Origin: Isochrysis galbana
Taxonomy: Eukaryota > Haptophyta > Isochrysidales > Isochrysidaceae
NCBI GenBank assembly: GCA_018136815.1
Contig: CM030932.1
Span: forward strand, 1-64,000
Length of the DNA stretch: 64,000 nucleotides
Direction: 5' to 3'
The position numbers and the translations under genes were made by a program. Positions 22,991-32,643 of the stretch are shown piece by piece; position 1 is the first letter of the stretch, and the number at the start of each line of letters is the position of its first letter. Under the pieces are notes generated by a model. The model worked only from the letters and a program-made list of their open reading frames with translations. It had not been told where the DNA came from and did not search any database.

Positions 22991-25900
22991 GAGGGGGATG
23001 TGCGGATTGTGCCATAGGGGTTGTGAAAGCGCGCCTTCCCGCGTAAGGAACGAGGGTTGCACGTCGAGGTCCCTGAAATTCGTGAGGGCCTCTTTCCAGA
23101 AGGTTGGTAGTGCCGGGTTTCCCCTAATGCTGCCCGTCAGCGTTTTCGTCGGGACCGTGGAGAGGACAGCGCCTCTCCCGAGTCCGGTCCGGCAGAACCA
23201 AGCATCCAGCCCGTGTTTCCATATCGCTTTTCTTGCGTTTAGATAGTTTAGGATCCACTTGGCCTGGAGGGCTTTTACGTGGTACGGCCAGTGTAAGAGC
23301 CCTAGCCCTAGTGTCCTAGTTGCGCTTCTATCGTGTGTTGTTGCGTAGTGGGGGTGCTTGATCCATTTTTGTTGCTTGTCGGTGTGCGGGCTTGTCCAGA
23401 GAACCGTGTCCGCCGCTCTTTGCACGCGGGTGTGGAACCATTTTGGGGCGGCCAACGTCTGTAGCCAATACCTAGGCATTCCATATATTATAAAGTTTAC
23501 CACGTTCGCTTTTCCAAATATGGTCATATGTTTAGTGGCCGGCGCCAGGCTGGACACTTTATCATCTATCCTGTCCGCCATCTTTGTCCAAAAGGGCCTG
23601 AGCGCCTCCGGCGCGCCCAGCGGGACGCCTAGAATGGTTAGGTATTCGGCTTCCTGTATCCAATTAAATCTTCTCATATCCCACGGGGGTCTACGACTTC
23701 GCTGAGACCCCATTCTCAGTCCTTGGAATTTGTTTTCATTAGTTTTGCCTCCTGTCGCTGACTCGTATAGTTTCACCCACTGTAAGGCTTTTTTTATGCT
23801 TTTATAGTCTCGGGCTATCAGTGCCGTGTCATCGGCGAACTGGCTCACTTTCAGGTTGTAACCGTTCAGGTCGACGCCACATATGTCTTCGTCCCCATTG
23901 ATGGCTCGAGTAAGTGCTTCCGCGGTAAGGAGGAAAGTAAGCGGCGAGAGCGGGCAGCCTTGCGGCATGCCGCTCCCGACGGTGAAGGGGTAGCTTCTAC
24001 CGCCGTTGGTCTTAATTGTGCGTATCGGCCTGGCGTTTTCGCTCGTGAGCGCTTTCGCGAGCGTTTGAAAGTTTGGCCCGAAGTTGAGCAGTTTGAGGGC
24101 GAGATGATAGAACGCCCAGCTCACTCTGTCGAAGGCTTTTTCCCAGTCAAGGGCTAATAGTAGGCCCGGGTCGCCCGTCTCATCGAGGTAGGCCCTAGTG
24201 AGTTGTAGTAGGTGTGTGGCTTCGCTGATGAGGCGTCTAGGTACGAAGCCCAATTGGTTGTCTGATATCAGCTTCCCTATGACTTTGCTAAGCCTACCGG
24301 TTAGGATTTTAGCTAGAATTTTGTAGTCGCTTTGCAATAGCGTGATGGGCCTATAGTTGCGCGGGTCTCGGGCATCGCCTTTTTTGTATAGTAGTATTAT
24401 GTCGCCCTCGCGCATCGTGTACGCCAATGTTCCCTTGTCGAGTGCCAGGTTGTAGAGCCGGGTCAAGAGCGGTGCGGCTAGTTTCTCGTGCGCCTTGTAT
24501 ACTTCTGCCGGTATTCCATCCGGGCCTGCACTCTTTCCGGGTCCGATGCCCCGGATGGCTCGGAGTGTTTCTTCGACGTCGATGCGTCCTTCTAGACGAC
24601 GTCTGTCTAGATCGCTGAGCGGTCGCTCTGTCAGAGCGGTCTCTAGCTCCGGGACTCTTTGAGTTTCTTTTGGAGAGTACAGCCATACATAGTATCCGCG
24701 GAATTCTCTTCTGATTTCCCGATCTGAGCTCACCGTTTCGTGTTCCAAGTGCTCAGGCCGATCCCAGTTCTTGGTACGAAACAGCTCTGTAATATTGGCT
24801 TTCCATTTGCGTGGTTTGAGTTGTGCGAAGAATTCTTTGGAGTGCAGTTCTTCCCGGCGGAGCTGGCGGTGGAGCGGAAGGTCTTTAATCGGGATTTTGC
24901 TGCGGGCTTCCGCTAGCTCCCTCTGGGTCCGGGCTATTTCTTGGGATAGCTTTGCGTTTGGTCCTTGTTGTGCGAGGCGGATGTTCAGTCTCGTGGCCTG
25001 CAACTCTAAGGCGGACTGTATTGAAGGCCGCCTTCTTTCCGCCGTTTCTTCCCTGAGGAAGGTGGCTATATGGCCTTTTGTGCCTTCCCATATCGACTCC
25101 GGGTCTTCCCCTTCGTCCATCTTGCGCGCGGCTATTTGTAAAAGAAGTTCGACGGTCTTCAGTGCCCCTTTTTCGTGGATGATGCCCAGATCTATTGGCG
25201 CGTCAAAATGTCGACCGGGTTTGTAACCGGGAGTTTCGAACTTCGCGAGAACGGGTAGGTGGTCCGACGCTGCTTTGCCTGAGAAAAGGTCCGGGCTTGG
25301 CCCGTGCCTTTGCCATTGAAAGGCGTCCGAGTCTTTGCTATGGTAGAATCTGTCTATTCGCGTGTGTATTGAGGCCGCCATTCTCGTGTATCCTGTATTC
25401 GGGTCTAGGTGCATCGTGTGGTGCACGTCCCGGAGACGGCAGCTACTAGCCAGCGCTTTCCATTTCTCCCCGTGCGCGTTTTGGTAGGGCGCTTCTCCCG
25501 TCCGGCAGGTGTCTTTCGTACTGTCTTCAACGCAGTTAAAGTCCCCCCCAATCAAGGTTGGGGTTGTGTCGAACGTTTCTAGTTTTCTTCTTAGTTTCGT
25601 GATTTGCCCTTCCCGAGGACCGGGTGCCGCACTAAGGTATAAAGATATTACACGGTATTTTATTTCATCAATGTTGATCTCTATTGATACGCCTCTACCT
25701 TTTATTAGCACTTCCAACGTGTCAGGTCTAGGAGACACTCTACCGGCCTCGTCTCTGATCGCCACAGCGACGCCACTGGCAGAGTCACCCAGCTCTCCTG
25801 GGGCAGCGAACCATGTCCACCCCAGTAGGGCGGCCGTTCGATGCGCCCGGAGGTGCGCTCCGTCCTCGTATGCATGTAGCTCTTGGAGCATCAGGATGTC

Positions 25901-27727
25901 TACTCTTGCTTTACGCGCTTGTGACAGCACTGCAGCTAATCTGCCGCCCTTGGTACCGTTCAAGTTATATGTCGCGATTGTGATTGGTCCTTCACCTGGG
26001 TACCCAAGAGTGGAGTCAAATGTGAGCCTGGGGCGAGGGAGCACTCTCCACTCGATCTTTTGTTGCGACATGCATCCGGCGGCTATTGCATAGGCGCGGG
26101 TGGCTAGGGCGGGGTCGTACTCTGGGTGAAGGAAGAGACAAGCCGGGCCGTTCAAACAGACGCCCGGGATCTTTTTGTGTGGATGAAGGCGGCAGCGAAT
26201 GGTGCACTTGTTGTCGATCCACGCCCCCGGGACGTCGTGGGAGAGGTTGCAGCGGACTCCCCGCTTGTTCCTGAGGCAGAGACCTTGCGAGAATCGCGAG
26301 CATTGCTTAGGCGGACCTTTACCCAGCGCCTCGTGCGCCGACTTGGGGCGGGGGTTAAGTTTGTAGGCTTCGGTGCGCTCGCGACGCTTGGCCGCCTCTT
26401 GTTCGCAGACGCAAAAACGGTGCGTGGGCGGGATTCCTTGGGCGGCTTCCATGCGCCAGCCTTTGCAGCCGCGGAGGCTGCCGTGGATCATGAGCTTATG
26501 TTGGGAGTGGATCGCTTCTGGCATACGCAGCTCTTTGCACGCCCTAATGCCATAGTTCACCGGGATAATGTTGTTGTTCACGTTCAGAAGAAGTTTGCGG
26601 GGGAAGCTCCCGTCTAGGAAGGATCCTTGGCCCGCCGAGACATATAGATGCCAGCGGGTGGAGTAGGCCGCCTTGGACACAAACGTGCCCGAGCCGCCCT
26701 CGAGCTTCATGCGCTCGCGATTGCCCTTGAGGAAGGTGAGGCCCACTTTTTCGACCGCCTTAATGAGTGTGCTGAGAGTGATTTGTTTTGCTTGCGCCAG
26801 GCCGTCGGCTTCTACGACCAGGTGAGCCGCCACGTCTTGCAGGGCGTTGTAGAGCGACTTGCGGGAGGAGGCTCCTCGCTTGTTGATCTTCTCCTCTAGG
26901 GACTCGATTTTCACGCGGACTTTGACGTCCGTCTGATTGATGCGGAGTGTGGTGAACTCGCCGTAGCGCTCCTGGAATTGCTGTGCGCAATCCTCATTGA
27001 CGGCTATGTGCCATGGGCCCGTAATCGATCGAGCCCAGAAATCTGGTTCAGGGTCTACTCCTTCGAGCTCCAAGAGGAGCTCGACGATGGCTGCGTAGAC
27101 GGTCGTGTCTTGGAAGGTGTAGTCGCCCTCCTGGTGGAAGGAGAGTTCGAGATTTGCGTCTGTATCTTGCATTTCTTGCTCTTCATCCGACTGAGGCTCC
27201 TGCGCGAGGTGTGGCGTGTTGGGTGTCATTGCATGTGTCGTAGGCTCGTGCATCGGTGATGTGGCGATGTGTATTCGCTCCAGACCGCCCCTTGGGGGGG
27301 TCCCTTGTGCGCTGAAGTCAGGCTGGGGGCGTTGGTGTGGTCTGTTGTGATGCGTATTTGCTGCTGCATGTGTTTTGTGCCCATAAGGGCCACCCGGTCT
27401 CGGGCCGCGCCGCCGTGGCGGCGCGACCGTCACCAGGGTGGGAGAGGCCTCTGCCATGAGGCATGCCCAATGGGTTCGTCTGGCTTCTGGTCTGTTGGAT
27501 GTCTGGTGTGGCCTGCAGTCTGCTGCCCTCCATGGGGGGGGCCAGCATGGCTGCTGTGGGTGGTGTGGCCGGGGCCACAGGCCGTGTGGCGCGATGGGAG
27601 TCGCGCTCACCTGCTCGGCCTCTTCCGGGGGACGCGGTCGCTTCGCCTGCGACTGCTCCATGGGCACTGGCTGGGCGCCCGCGGCGGGGGGCCCGAAGGA
27701 GAGGAGGGGAGCGCCGGCGCGCTCCAT
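22982..27727 (-). CDS. LINE-A1 ORF, main part (nucleic-acid-binding region, endonuclease, RT)
   Basis: Starts at the ATG at 27727 (MERAGAPLL), ~25 bp inside the element. A Pro/Gln-rich N-terminus (~150 residues) is followed by a globular region (YTFQDTTVYAAIVELLLELE...). Next come a cysteine/histidine cluster (FCVCEQE, then CSRFSQGLC and CNLSHDVPGAW, CLNGPACLFLH) and an APE-type endonuclease (IATYNLNGTKGG, LQELHAYEDG, GGDFNCVED, RIDRFYHS, SDHLPVLAKF). The RT carries YRPITLLQSDYKILAKIL, ALDWEKAFDRVSW, GMPQGCPLSP and SQFADDTAL. The frame terminates early, just after HNPHIPL, because a G-run there is one base shorter than in LINE-A2. The family is an APE-class LINE, nearest by eye to L1/Tad-like clades. 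Confidence 0.9.
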   Translation of the reverse strand: MERAGAPLLSFGPPAAGAQPVPMEQSQAKRPRPPEEAEQVSATPIAPHGLWPRPHHPQQPCWPPPWRAADCRPHQTSNRPEARRTHWACLMAEASPTLVTVAPPRRRGPRPGGPYGHKTHAAANTHHNRPHQRPQPDFSAQGTPPRGGLERIHIATSPMHEPTTHAMTPNTPHLAQEPQSDEEQEMQDTDANLELSFHQEGDYTFQDTTVYAAIVELLLELEGVDPEPDFWARSITGPWHIAVNEDCAQQFQERYGEFTTLRINQTDVKVRVKIESLEEKINKRGASSRKSLYNALQDVAAHLVVEADGLAQAKQITLSTLIKAVEKVGLTFLKGNRERMKLEGGSGTFVSKAAYSTRWHLYVSAGQGSFLDGSFPRKLLLNVNNNIIPVNYGIRACKELRMPEAIHSQHKLMIHGSLRGCKGWRMEAAQGIPPTHRFCVCEQEAAKRRERTEAYKLNPRPKSAHEALGKGPPKQCSRFSQGLCLRNKRGVRCNLSHDVPGAWIDNKCTIRCRLHPHKKIPGVCLNGPACLFLHPEYDPALATRAYAIAAGCMSQQKIEWRVLPRPRLTFDSTLGYPGEGPITIATYNLNGTKGGRLAAVLSQARKARVDILMLQELHAYEDGAHLRAHRTAALLGWTWFAAPGELGDSASGVAVAIRDEAGRVSPRPDTLEVLIKGRGVSIEINIDEIKYRVISLYLSAAPGPREGQITKLRRKLETFDTTPTLIGGDFNCVEDSTKDTCRTGEAPYQNAHGEKWKALASSCRLRDVHHTMHLDPNTGYTRMAASIHTRIDRFYHSKDSDAFQWQRHGPSPDLFSGKAASDHLPVLAKFETPGYKPGRHFDAPIDLGIIHEKGALKTVELLLQIAARKMDEGEDPESIWEGTKGHIATFLREETAERRRPSIQSALELQATRLNIRLAQQGPNAKLSQEIARTQRELAEARSKIPIKDLPLHRQLRREELHSKEFFAQLKPRKWKANITELFRTKNWDRPEHLEHETVSSDREIRREFRGYYVWLYSPKETQRVPELETALTERPLSDLDRRRLEGRIDVEETLRAIRGIGPGKSAGPDGIPAEVYKAHEKLAAPLLTRLYNLALDKGTLAYTMREGDIILLYKKGDARDPRNYRPITLLQSDYKILAKILTGRLSKVIGKLISDNQLGFVPRRLISEATHLLQLTRAYLDETGDPGLLLALDWEKAFDRVSWAFYHLALKLLNFGPNFQTLAKALTSENARPIRTIKTNGGRSYPFTVGSGMPQGCPLSPLTFLLTAEALTRAINGDEDICGVDLNGYNLKVSQFADDTALIARDYKSIKKALQWVKLYESATGGKTNENKFQGLRMGSQRSRRPPWDMRRFNWIQEAEYLTILGVPLGAPEALRPFWTKMADRIDDKVSSLAPATKHMTIFGKANVVNFIIYGMPRYWLQTLAAPKWFHTRVQRAADTVLWTSPHTDKQQKWIKHPHYATTHDRSATRTLGLGLLHWPYHVKALQAKWILNYLNARKAIWKHGLDAWFCRTGLGRGAVLSTVPTKTLTGSIRGNPALPTFWKEALTNFRDLDVQPSFLTREGALSQPLWHNPHIPLPR

Positions 27728-27766
27728 GGCGACCAAGTATAAACTTAGTTGGCTTACTTTGTTACT

Positions 27767-28449
27767 ATTAGTTTCGCGTGCGTTTGTGTGAATGTGCGTG
27801 CGCGTGAATTGGTTAGGTTCGGGGGAGGCGGATGGGGCTGGAGGCGGCTCGGAAGCGGCGGCGATGGGGGTGTGGGGCACGGGGAGAGAGTAGGAGGGCG
27901 TGGAGGGCACCCCTCCGCTACCATGTGTTGGGCTGAGTGGAGCTGTGGCTGTGGAGTGGCCTGGTGTGAGAGAGAGTTGAGACATCACATGAGAGGTCTG
28001 ACCCACGTGGCACGTGGGGCATGGAGGGCGGGCGAAGGGGGAAGGGGGACTGAGGGAGCACGCGGGGACAGGTCGGACGGCGCGGGCGCACTCTCAGTCA
28101 TCACGGGGCACTGTGGCACGAGAGCGAGGGCAGGAGCAGACGGGAGGAGCACGAGGGGCGATCGGGCGATGGCGCAGAGCGTTCCGAGGACACCGGGGGA
28201 AAACGTCACGCGCGGGGGGGGGGGGGGGGACGCGCGGGAAAATAATAGACGGGAAAGGGGGCGGAAACTCAAGGGAGCACTCGGCGGAAAGGCGGGAGGG
28301 AGGAGAGGGGAAAGGGCTTTCGCGGGGGGGGGGGCGATCGAGATAGCGCGAGGGCGAGGGGGAGGGAATCGGGGCGCGACGGACGAGGGGAGTCGCGCGG
28401 GGAACCTAGTCGGGGCGTATAGGAAGAGGCAAGAGGCAAGTGTACAAGG
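27767..28449. other. unassigned G-rich stretch
   Basis: Lies outside LINE-A1, as shown by the target duplication ending at 27766. It is G-rich and low in complexity, including homopolymer runs near 28217 and 28325. Frames here look non-coding. Confidence 0.5.
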
Positions 28450-28770
28450 CCCCGGTAAGTGCCGCGGCTTTGTAGGGGCCCAGCCTTGCGGCTTTCCCTA
28501 TGGGAAGAGGGGCCCTGAGGCTCCCTGTGTTCTTGTTTCTGTGTGTACTGTGTGTGCCGGTTGTGCGTTGTGCTGTTGTGAGTGTAGGTGGTGATGTTGG
28601 GCTGTTCGCGGCTCTGCGTGCGTGGTGGGCGGTGGCCCGCGGTCACCTGGAGGGGCGCGGTCAATGGATTGGGTCGCTGCGGGTGTGCGGCATCGCGGCA
28701 TCGGCCATCACTTGGTCGGCCGGCGCGGCGGGGTGGGCGGAGAGAGAGGAGGGGAGCGAGGAGCGAGGCG
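28450..28770. repeat. diverged copy of repeat family R1
   Basis: Shares CTTTGTAGGGGCCCAGCC, GGCTTTCCCTATGGGA and TTGGTCGGCCGGCGCGG...GGGCGGAGAGAGAGGA with the 821-1506 tandem repeat, in the same order and orientation but with a diverged middle. Its origin is unknown; a LINE or LTR untranslated region is possible. The 28771-29636 stretch after it shows no gene or repeat that I can support. Confidence 0.6.
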
Positions 28771-29636
28771 CGTTCCATGGCACCACGACCCTGTCGTTAT
28801 TAACGATGTCGTTGCGTGAACAAGAATCGATTTGCGATATAAATGCAGCGTTGCTACGTATTCATGATTGAGCGGCCTGAGCTGGGCAGTGGCGCAGGTG
28901 CACATGGCACGATCTAAGGTACAACTCAAGCGCACAACTCTAAGTGCACTTTTGGCCGCCTACTCCTAAATAGATTACTACTACACTACTTTCATTGAGC
29001 AAGCCAGGTATCAGCACATAACCAACCACACCAACAACAATAAGAAACGTAGACGATGAAAATGCGCACATGCGACTGGTCGCGGTCGTGCCAACCAAAG
29101 TCGGTTGAAGAAAGGGAGAAGCACCAAGCAAGCTAGCGCGACATGCATAAGAGGCGTCACATTCGGAAGTGGCGGAGCGATGGCTTTTCTGCCGGATTCC
29201 TCGCACTGTGGTAATCCTCGCACACTGTCGCATTGCAGCCACTGCGGTGCTCCAGCTTGCCGCCTCTCGCACAGCTTCGCACAGCAAAGGCACTCGGATG
29301 CCCGGCCGCATCAATGGAAGACGCCATATGATGACGACTGAGCTCGACTTAAGTCAGAACGCCGGATCGGAGCACAGAAGATACAAAGCGTGAGGTAATG
29401 GCCATGCGGGCTCCGGCTAGAGAATATGTTGCTGTGCGAACACCGAGAGCAATCTGGTCTGCTCCGCAACCGAGTCATCGTCCGCATGGAAAGGAAGAAG
29501 GCTAAATGGCAAGGTCATTAGTTGCATCGGAATTCAAGCAGTTGCCGATACGGCCACGGGCAATCGACCAATAGGAACTAGTATTCCCATTGGCTGCCAA
29601 CTCGCATGGCCGCAGACCGTCGGTCAATGGCTGTGC

Positions 29637-31286
29637 TCAGTGCCGCCCCGGCTGGCAGTCCGCCTCGCCCGTCTGGCAGGTGTTGTTCAGCAGGGTAAGC
29701 CACTGCTCCGTCATCCTGGAGTTGGAGAAGGAGGCGGGATAGGCACACAGGTACCACGAGCGGTCCGAGTCCGAGTCCGAAGTCGGCCTGGACGCCTTGG
29801 GCTGCCGCTTAGGGTAGAGCACGTGGCGCGGGATAAGCGCAATGCAGAGCATGCCATTAGGATCCCAGGCACGCTCGCACGCGTACTCGTGGAGGTCGAC
29901 GCTGATCTTTGGAGGTTGATGCTCGCGCCACTCCGTCTCGTTCTTGTAGCAGCTGAGATTGCCATTGTTGAGTACCCACCAGCGCACGTGACCGGGGGTG
30001 TTGGCTGGCGTGGATCGGAGGGTCTCGATGGGGCCAAGAGGGCCGATTGCAAGCGAGTGGATCACCTGCGACGGCCCCTTCTCAGAGGGCGTCTTGCACA
30101 TGGTACCATATGTCTCGCCTGTTGCCATGTTGGTCGTCGGCGGCGCGGCGGCTGGGAGCGCGTGACGGGGAACAGGCGAACGCGATGGCTTCTTGCGTTC
30201 CTCTGAGTGCGGATGATTGTGCACACCGTGCCGCCCCCGGACGATGCGCTGCCAGTGCTTCTGGATCATGGCGGCGCTATGGTGGTGGTGGTGGTGGTCA
30301 TGGGACCCGTGCATTGAGCCGTCCATCGAGTCAATCTCCGAGTTGGCAAAGGTGATGCGCCCCGGCTTTTGCCGGAGCTTCATCAGCTCGTGTTCAGCCT
30401 CCTCGGCGACACACTCGACGCAGTCGTCGTCCGGCCAGAGCTCGGCCGGGTTCTCGAAGTGCGCATGGCGCTTTTGGCTGGCTGCCACATGGACACGCTC
30501 TCCTAGGCGAGTATAGCTGTTGGAGCCAAAGAGCGAACGCAGCCGCCGCTCGACGAAGTTCGAGATGGGTGTGTCTTCAGGCTGCTGGTTCGAGTCGGTG
30601 CTGTTTACGCTCCGGCTGTTGGTCGCGCCATCCCTACGGAAGAAGCGCTGCGCCACACCCTCGATCCAGTACTCTGGGCGCATCTCGTGGAGAGGGATGT
30701 TGTACCGCTCGAGGTGCCACGCTGTGGCAAAGTCGGCGTGAATGGCATGGGCGAGGAACCATGCGACAACGAAGCAGGCCGGCACGGCGACCATGTGGTT
30801 GATGAGCGTACTCACCATTATGAGCTGTGCAGGAAGCATCGTGAGGAGCGCAATGATGTACATCTTGCGCACGTCAAGCATACGTAGCGCGAGCACTGAC
30901 TCGGCGTTCTGCATGTCGGCGAGCGTCGAGCCGTAAAGCTGGGCGACGAGGGCCGAGTTGACCAAGTTGTTCGAAGTGTATAGCACCCAAACGGATGCGC
31001 CGAGCGAGGTGCAAGCGCCGAGGACGTACATGCCGACGAGAACCATCCTGCGCGGTGTCTGGAGCTCCTCCTCCTCCGGCTGCATCGCCTCAAGCTCGAG
31101 TGATCCGAGCATGGATGCTGCGACGCCAGCGAGTAGCATCGACTGGGTATTCAGGTCGGAGAGGTAGTCGACGCGGAACTGCATCACCTGTCTCTGCACG
31201 CTCATCTCGCCCTGGTTGAGGTTGAGCTCGTACAGCCTCTTCTCAGCGCCCGCAAGGCCGAGGGAGGCGGCGTGAGGAGCTGCCAT
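29637..31286 (-). CDS. Orai-like channel protein with IQ motif and PH-like domain
   Basis: A 549-residue single-exon protein from the ATG at 31286. An upstream in-frame ATG at 31475 would add only a Pro-rich stretch translated from G-rich repeats, so I prefer the inner start. Four helices are at about 47-64, 81-103, 141-160 and 165-182. The first (NTQSMLLAGVAASMLGSLELE) resembles Orai TM1, with a glycine in mid-helix and acidic residues at its outer end. A cytosolic linker has a His run (331-336) and an IQ-type motif (AMIQKHWQRIVRGR, 339-352), a likely calmodulin site. Residues ~432-537 look like a PH domain (RWWVLNNGNLSCYK, then ISVDLHEY, WYLCAYP, EQWLTLLNN). The Orai assignment rests on topology and TM1 only. 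The gene is divergent from a second Orai-like gene at 32644. Confidence 0.6.
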   Translation of the reverse strand: MAAPHAASLGLAGAEKRLYELNLNQGEMSVQRQVMQFRVDYLSDLNTQSMLLAGVAASMLGSLELEAMQPEEEELQTPRRMVLVGMYVLGACTSLGASVWVLYTSNNLVNSALVAQLYGSTLADMQNAESVLALRMLDVRKMYIIALLTMLPAQLIMVSTLINHMVAVPACFVVAWFLAHAIHADFATAWHLERYNIPLHEMRPEYWIEGVAQRFFRRDGATNSRSVNSTDSNQQPEDTPISNFVERRLRSLFGSNSYTRLGERVHVAASQKRHAHFENPAELWPDDDCVECVAEEAEHELMKLRQKPGRITFANSEIDSMDGSMHGSHDHHHHHHSAAMIQKHWQRIVRGRHGVHNHPHSEERKKPSRSPVPRHALPAAAPPTTNMATGETYGTMCKTPSEKGPSQVIHSLAIGPLGPIETLRSTPANTPGHVRWWVLNNGNLSCYKNETEWREHQPPKISVDLHEYACERAWDPNGMLCIALIPRHVLYPKRQPKASRPTSDSDSDRSWYLCAYPASFSNSRMTEQWLTLLNNTCQTGEADCQPGRH

Positions 31287-32643
31287 GGGGCTCAAAGGGG
31301 GGGGGGTGCTGTGTGGGCTGGGGGGTGGGGTGGGAGCGAGAGGGGGGGCTAAGAGTGGAGCGGAGGGAGTGGGAAGCGCGAGGGGAGGGGAGAAAGGCGG
31401 GGGGGGAGGAGGAGGAGGGGCGCGTCGAGGGGGGGGGAGGGAGGGGCGGCCGCGCGGCGCAGGGGGAGAGGACACGGGGGGCGAGGCCGAGAGATTCTTG
31501 GACGAATCTCCCGTTTAAGAGGATAGTCCGTGGGGGAACACCTGGGCGGGTGCGTGAGGGGAGCGGGCTGCGCCGCGAGACTGGGGCCGCCGCTCCTTGC
31601 TGCGGGGGGGGGGAGAGTGAGACGGGGGGGCGGCAGAGAGAGAGAGACAGAGAGAGAGAGAGAGGGAGGGAGGGAGGGAAAGAGAGAGAGGGGTTGGGAA
31701 GGAAGAGAGAGGGAGGGAGGGAGAGGGAGAGGGAGAGAGGAGGGGGGCGCGGGGTTGGGTGAAGCATGCGGAGGGACGGACGCAGGAGAGATCAGAGAGA
31801 GAGAGAGAGAGAGAAACTGACGGCTGGAGCGTGAAGAGAATCTTTTCGAAAAGAAGGATCGGGAGAGGAAGGGAAGAACAGAGAAGGAGGAGAGATTAGA
31901 GTGGAAGGAGGGTGTGGGGCTGCCGTCGGTCCGCCGAGCTGCTGTTCACAATAAAGGGTCGAGGCTGGAAGTTTCATAGTGGACGGGCCTCTGGTGGGGC
32001 TCCTGTCGTCAACCGAGGCTGCGGGCGAGAGAGGAGCCGACGAGGAGGGAGAGAAAACAAGAGCGGCCGCTAAAGGAAAGGAGACGGTAGAACATACTTG
32101 TGATCGGGGAGAGTTTCTTGTGGGGATGATGTCGGGAGCAGCGGAAACATGGACTGATCTCCTCCCCTCTCCTCCTCACCCTTCCCTCCGCTGTCTTTTC
32201 TCTCTCTCTCCCAGAGGGATTCTGTGATTCTCTCCCACCGGCGCGGCGAAACAGGAGATCCTGCAAAGACAGAAATAGGTGGAGAGTACGAGTATCTTCC
32301 GGTGTCCGTGCAACGCGCAATCTCTCTGCCCCTCCACCCCCCCCTCCCCCCCTCTTTCCCCCTGCTTTCTTCTCAATCCTCCTCTCTCTCTCTCTCTCCC
32401 AGCCGCTCCCTTTCGTCCGAGTACAAACTCGTACCGGCTCTCCTCTTCTTGACCCCCTCCCCCTTCTTCTCTTCCTCTACGAGAGGCCTTCTCTCCCTCC
32501 TGTTTCCTCCCTCTCCTCTCTTCTCGCCCTCTCTCTCCTCTCCTCTCCTCTCCCACTCCTCCGCCCCCCTCCTCTCCCTCGCGCGCGCGGCCCTCCCCTC
32601 CCCCTTCCCCCCCCGCCCCTTCCCCCACTGTTCACCCTCCACC
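31287..32643. promoter_or_regulatory. bidirectional intergenic region with purine and pyrimidine tracts
   Basis: 1.36 kb separates the start codons of two divergent Orai-like genes, so both promoters should lie here. Each gene has a long C/T-rich strand in front of its ATG: plus-strand GA-rich sequence at 31290-31800 for the left gene, and plus-strand CT-rich sequence at 32310-32640 for the right gene. These are probably 5' leaders. Central sequence (31830-32250) has mixed composition. No TATA box can be assigned with confidence. Confidence 0.5.

Larger units (their letters stand above)
21356..27752 (-). mobile_element. LINE-A1, near full-length non-LTR retrotransposon
   Basis: A minus-oriented LINE of 6.4 kb bounded by an exact 14-bp target duplication, CTTACTTTGTTACT, at 21342-21355 and 27753-27766. 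Only ~25 bp of 5' UTR precede the start codon. The coding region fills 21690-27727 and a 3' UTR of ~330 bp ends in AAAAGG plus oligo-T on the element strand. The 3' part is nearly identical to LINE-A2 at 36490-39192, so the family moved recently. One base-run slip separates the frame into two parts near 22990. Confidence 0.93.

Noticed and set aside
22099-25226. Numerous plus-strand frames opposite the LINE-A1 ORF
   Set aside because: Shadow frames of the RT coding strand, reproduced identically opposite LINE-A2.
27728-28006. Upstream extension of the LINE-A1 ORF to an ATG at 28006
   Set aside because: The target duplication ends the element at 27752, so this part lies outside it and is open by chance.
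31287-31475. N-terminal Pro-rich extension of the Orai-like PH protein
   Set aside because: It translates a G-rich leader repeat; the inner ATG at 31286 starts ordinary protein sequence. Not fully excluded.
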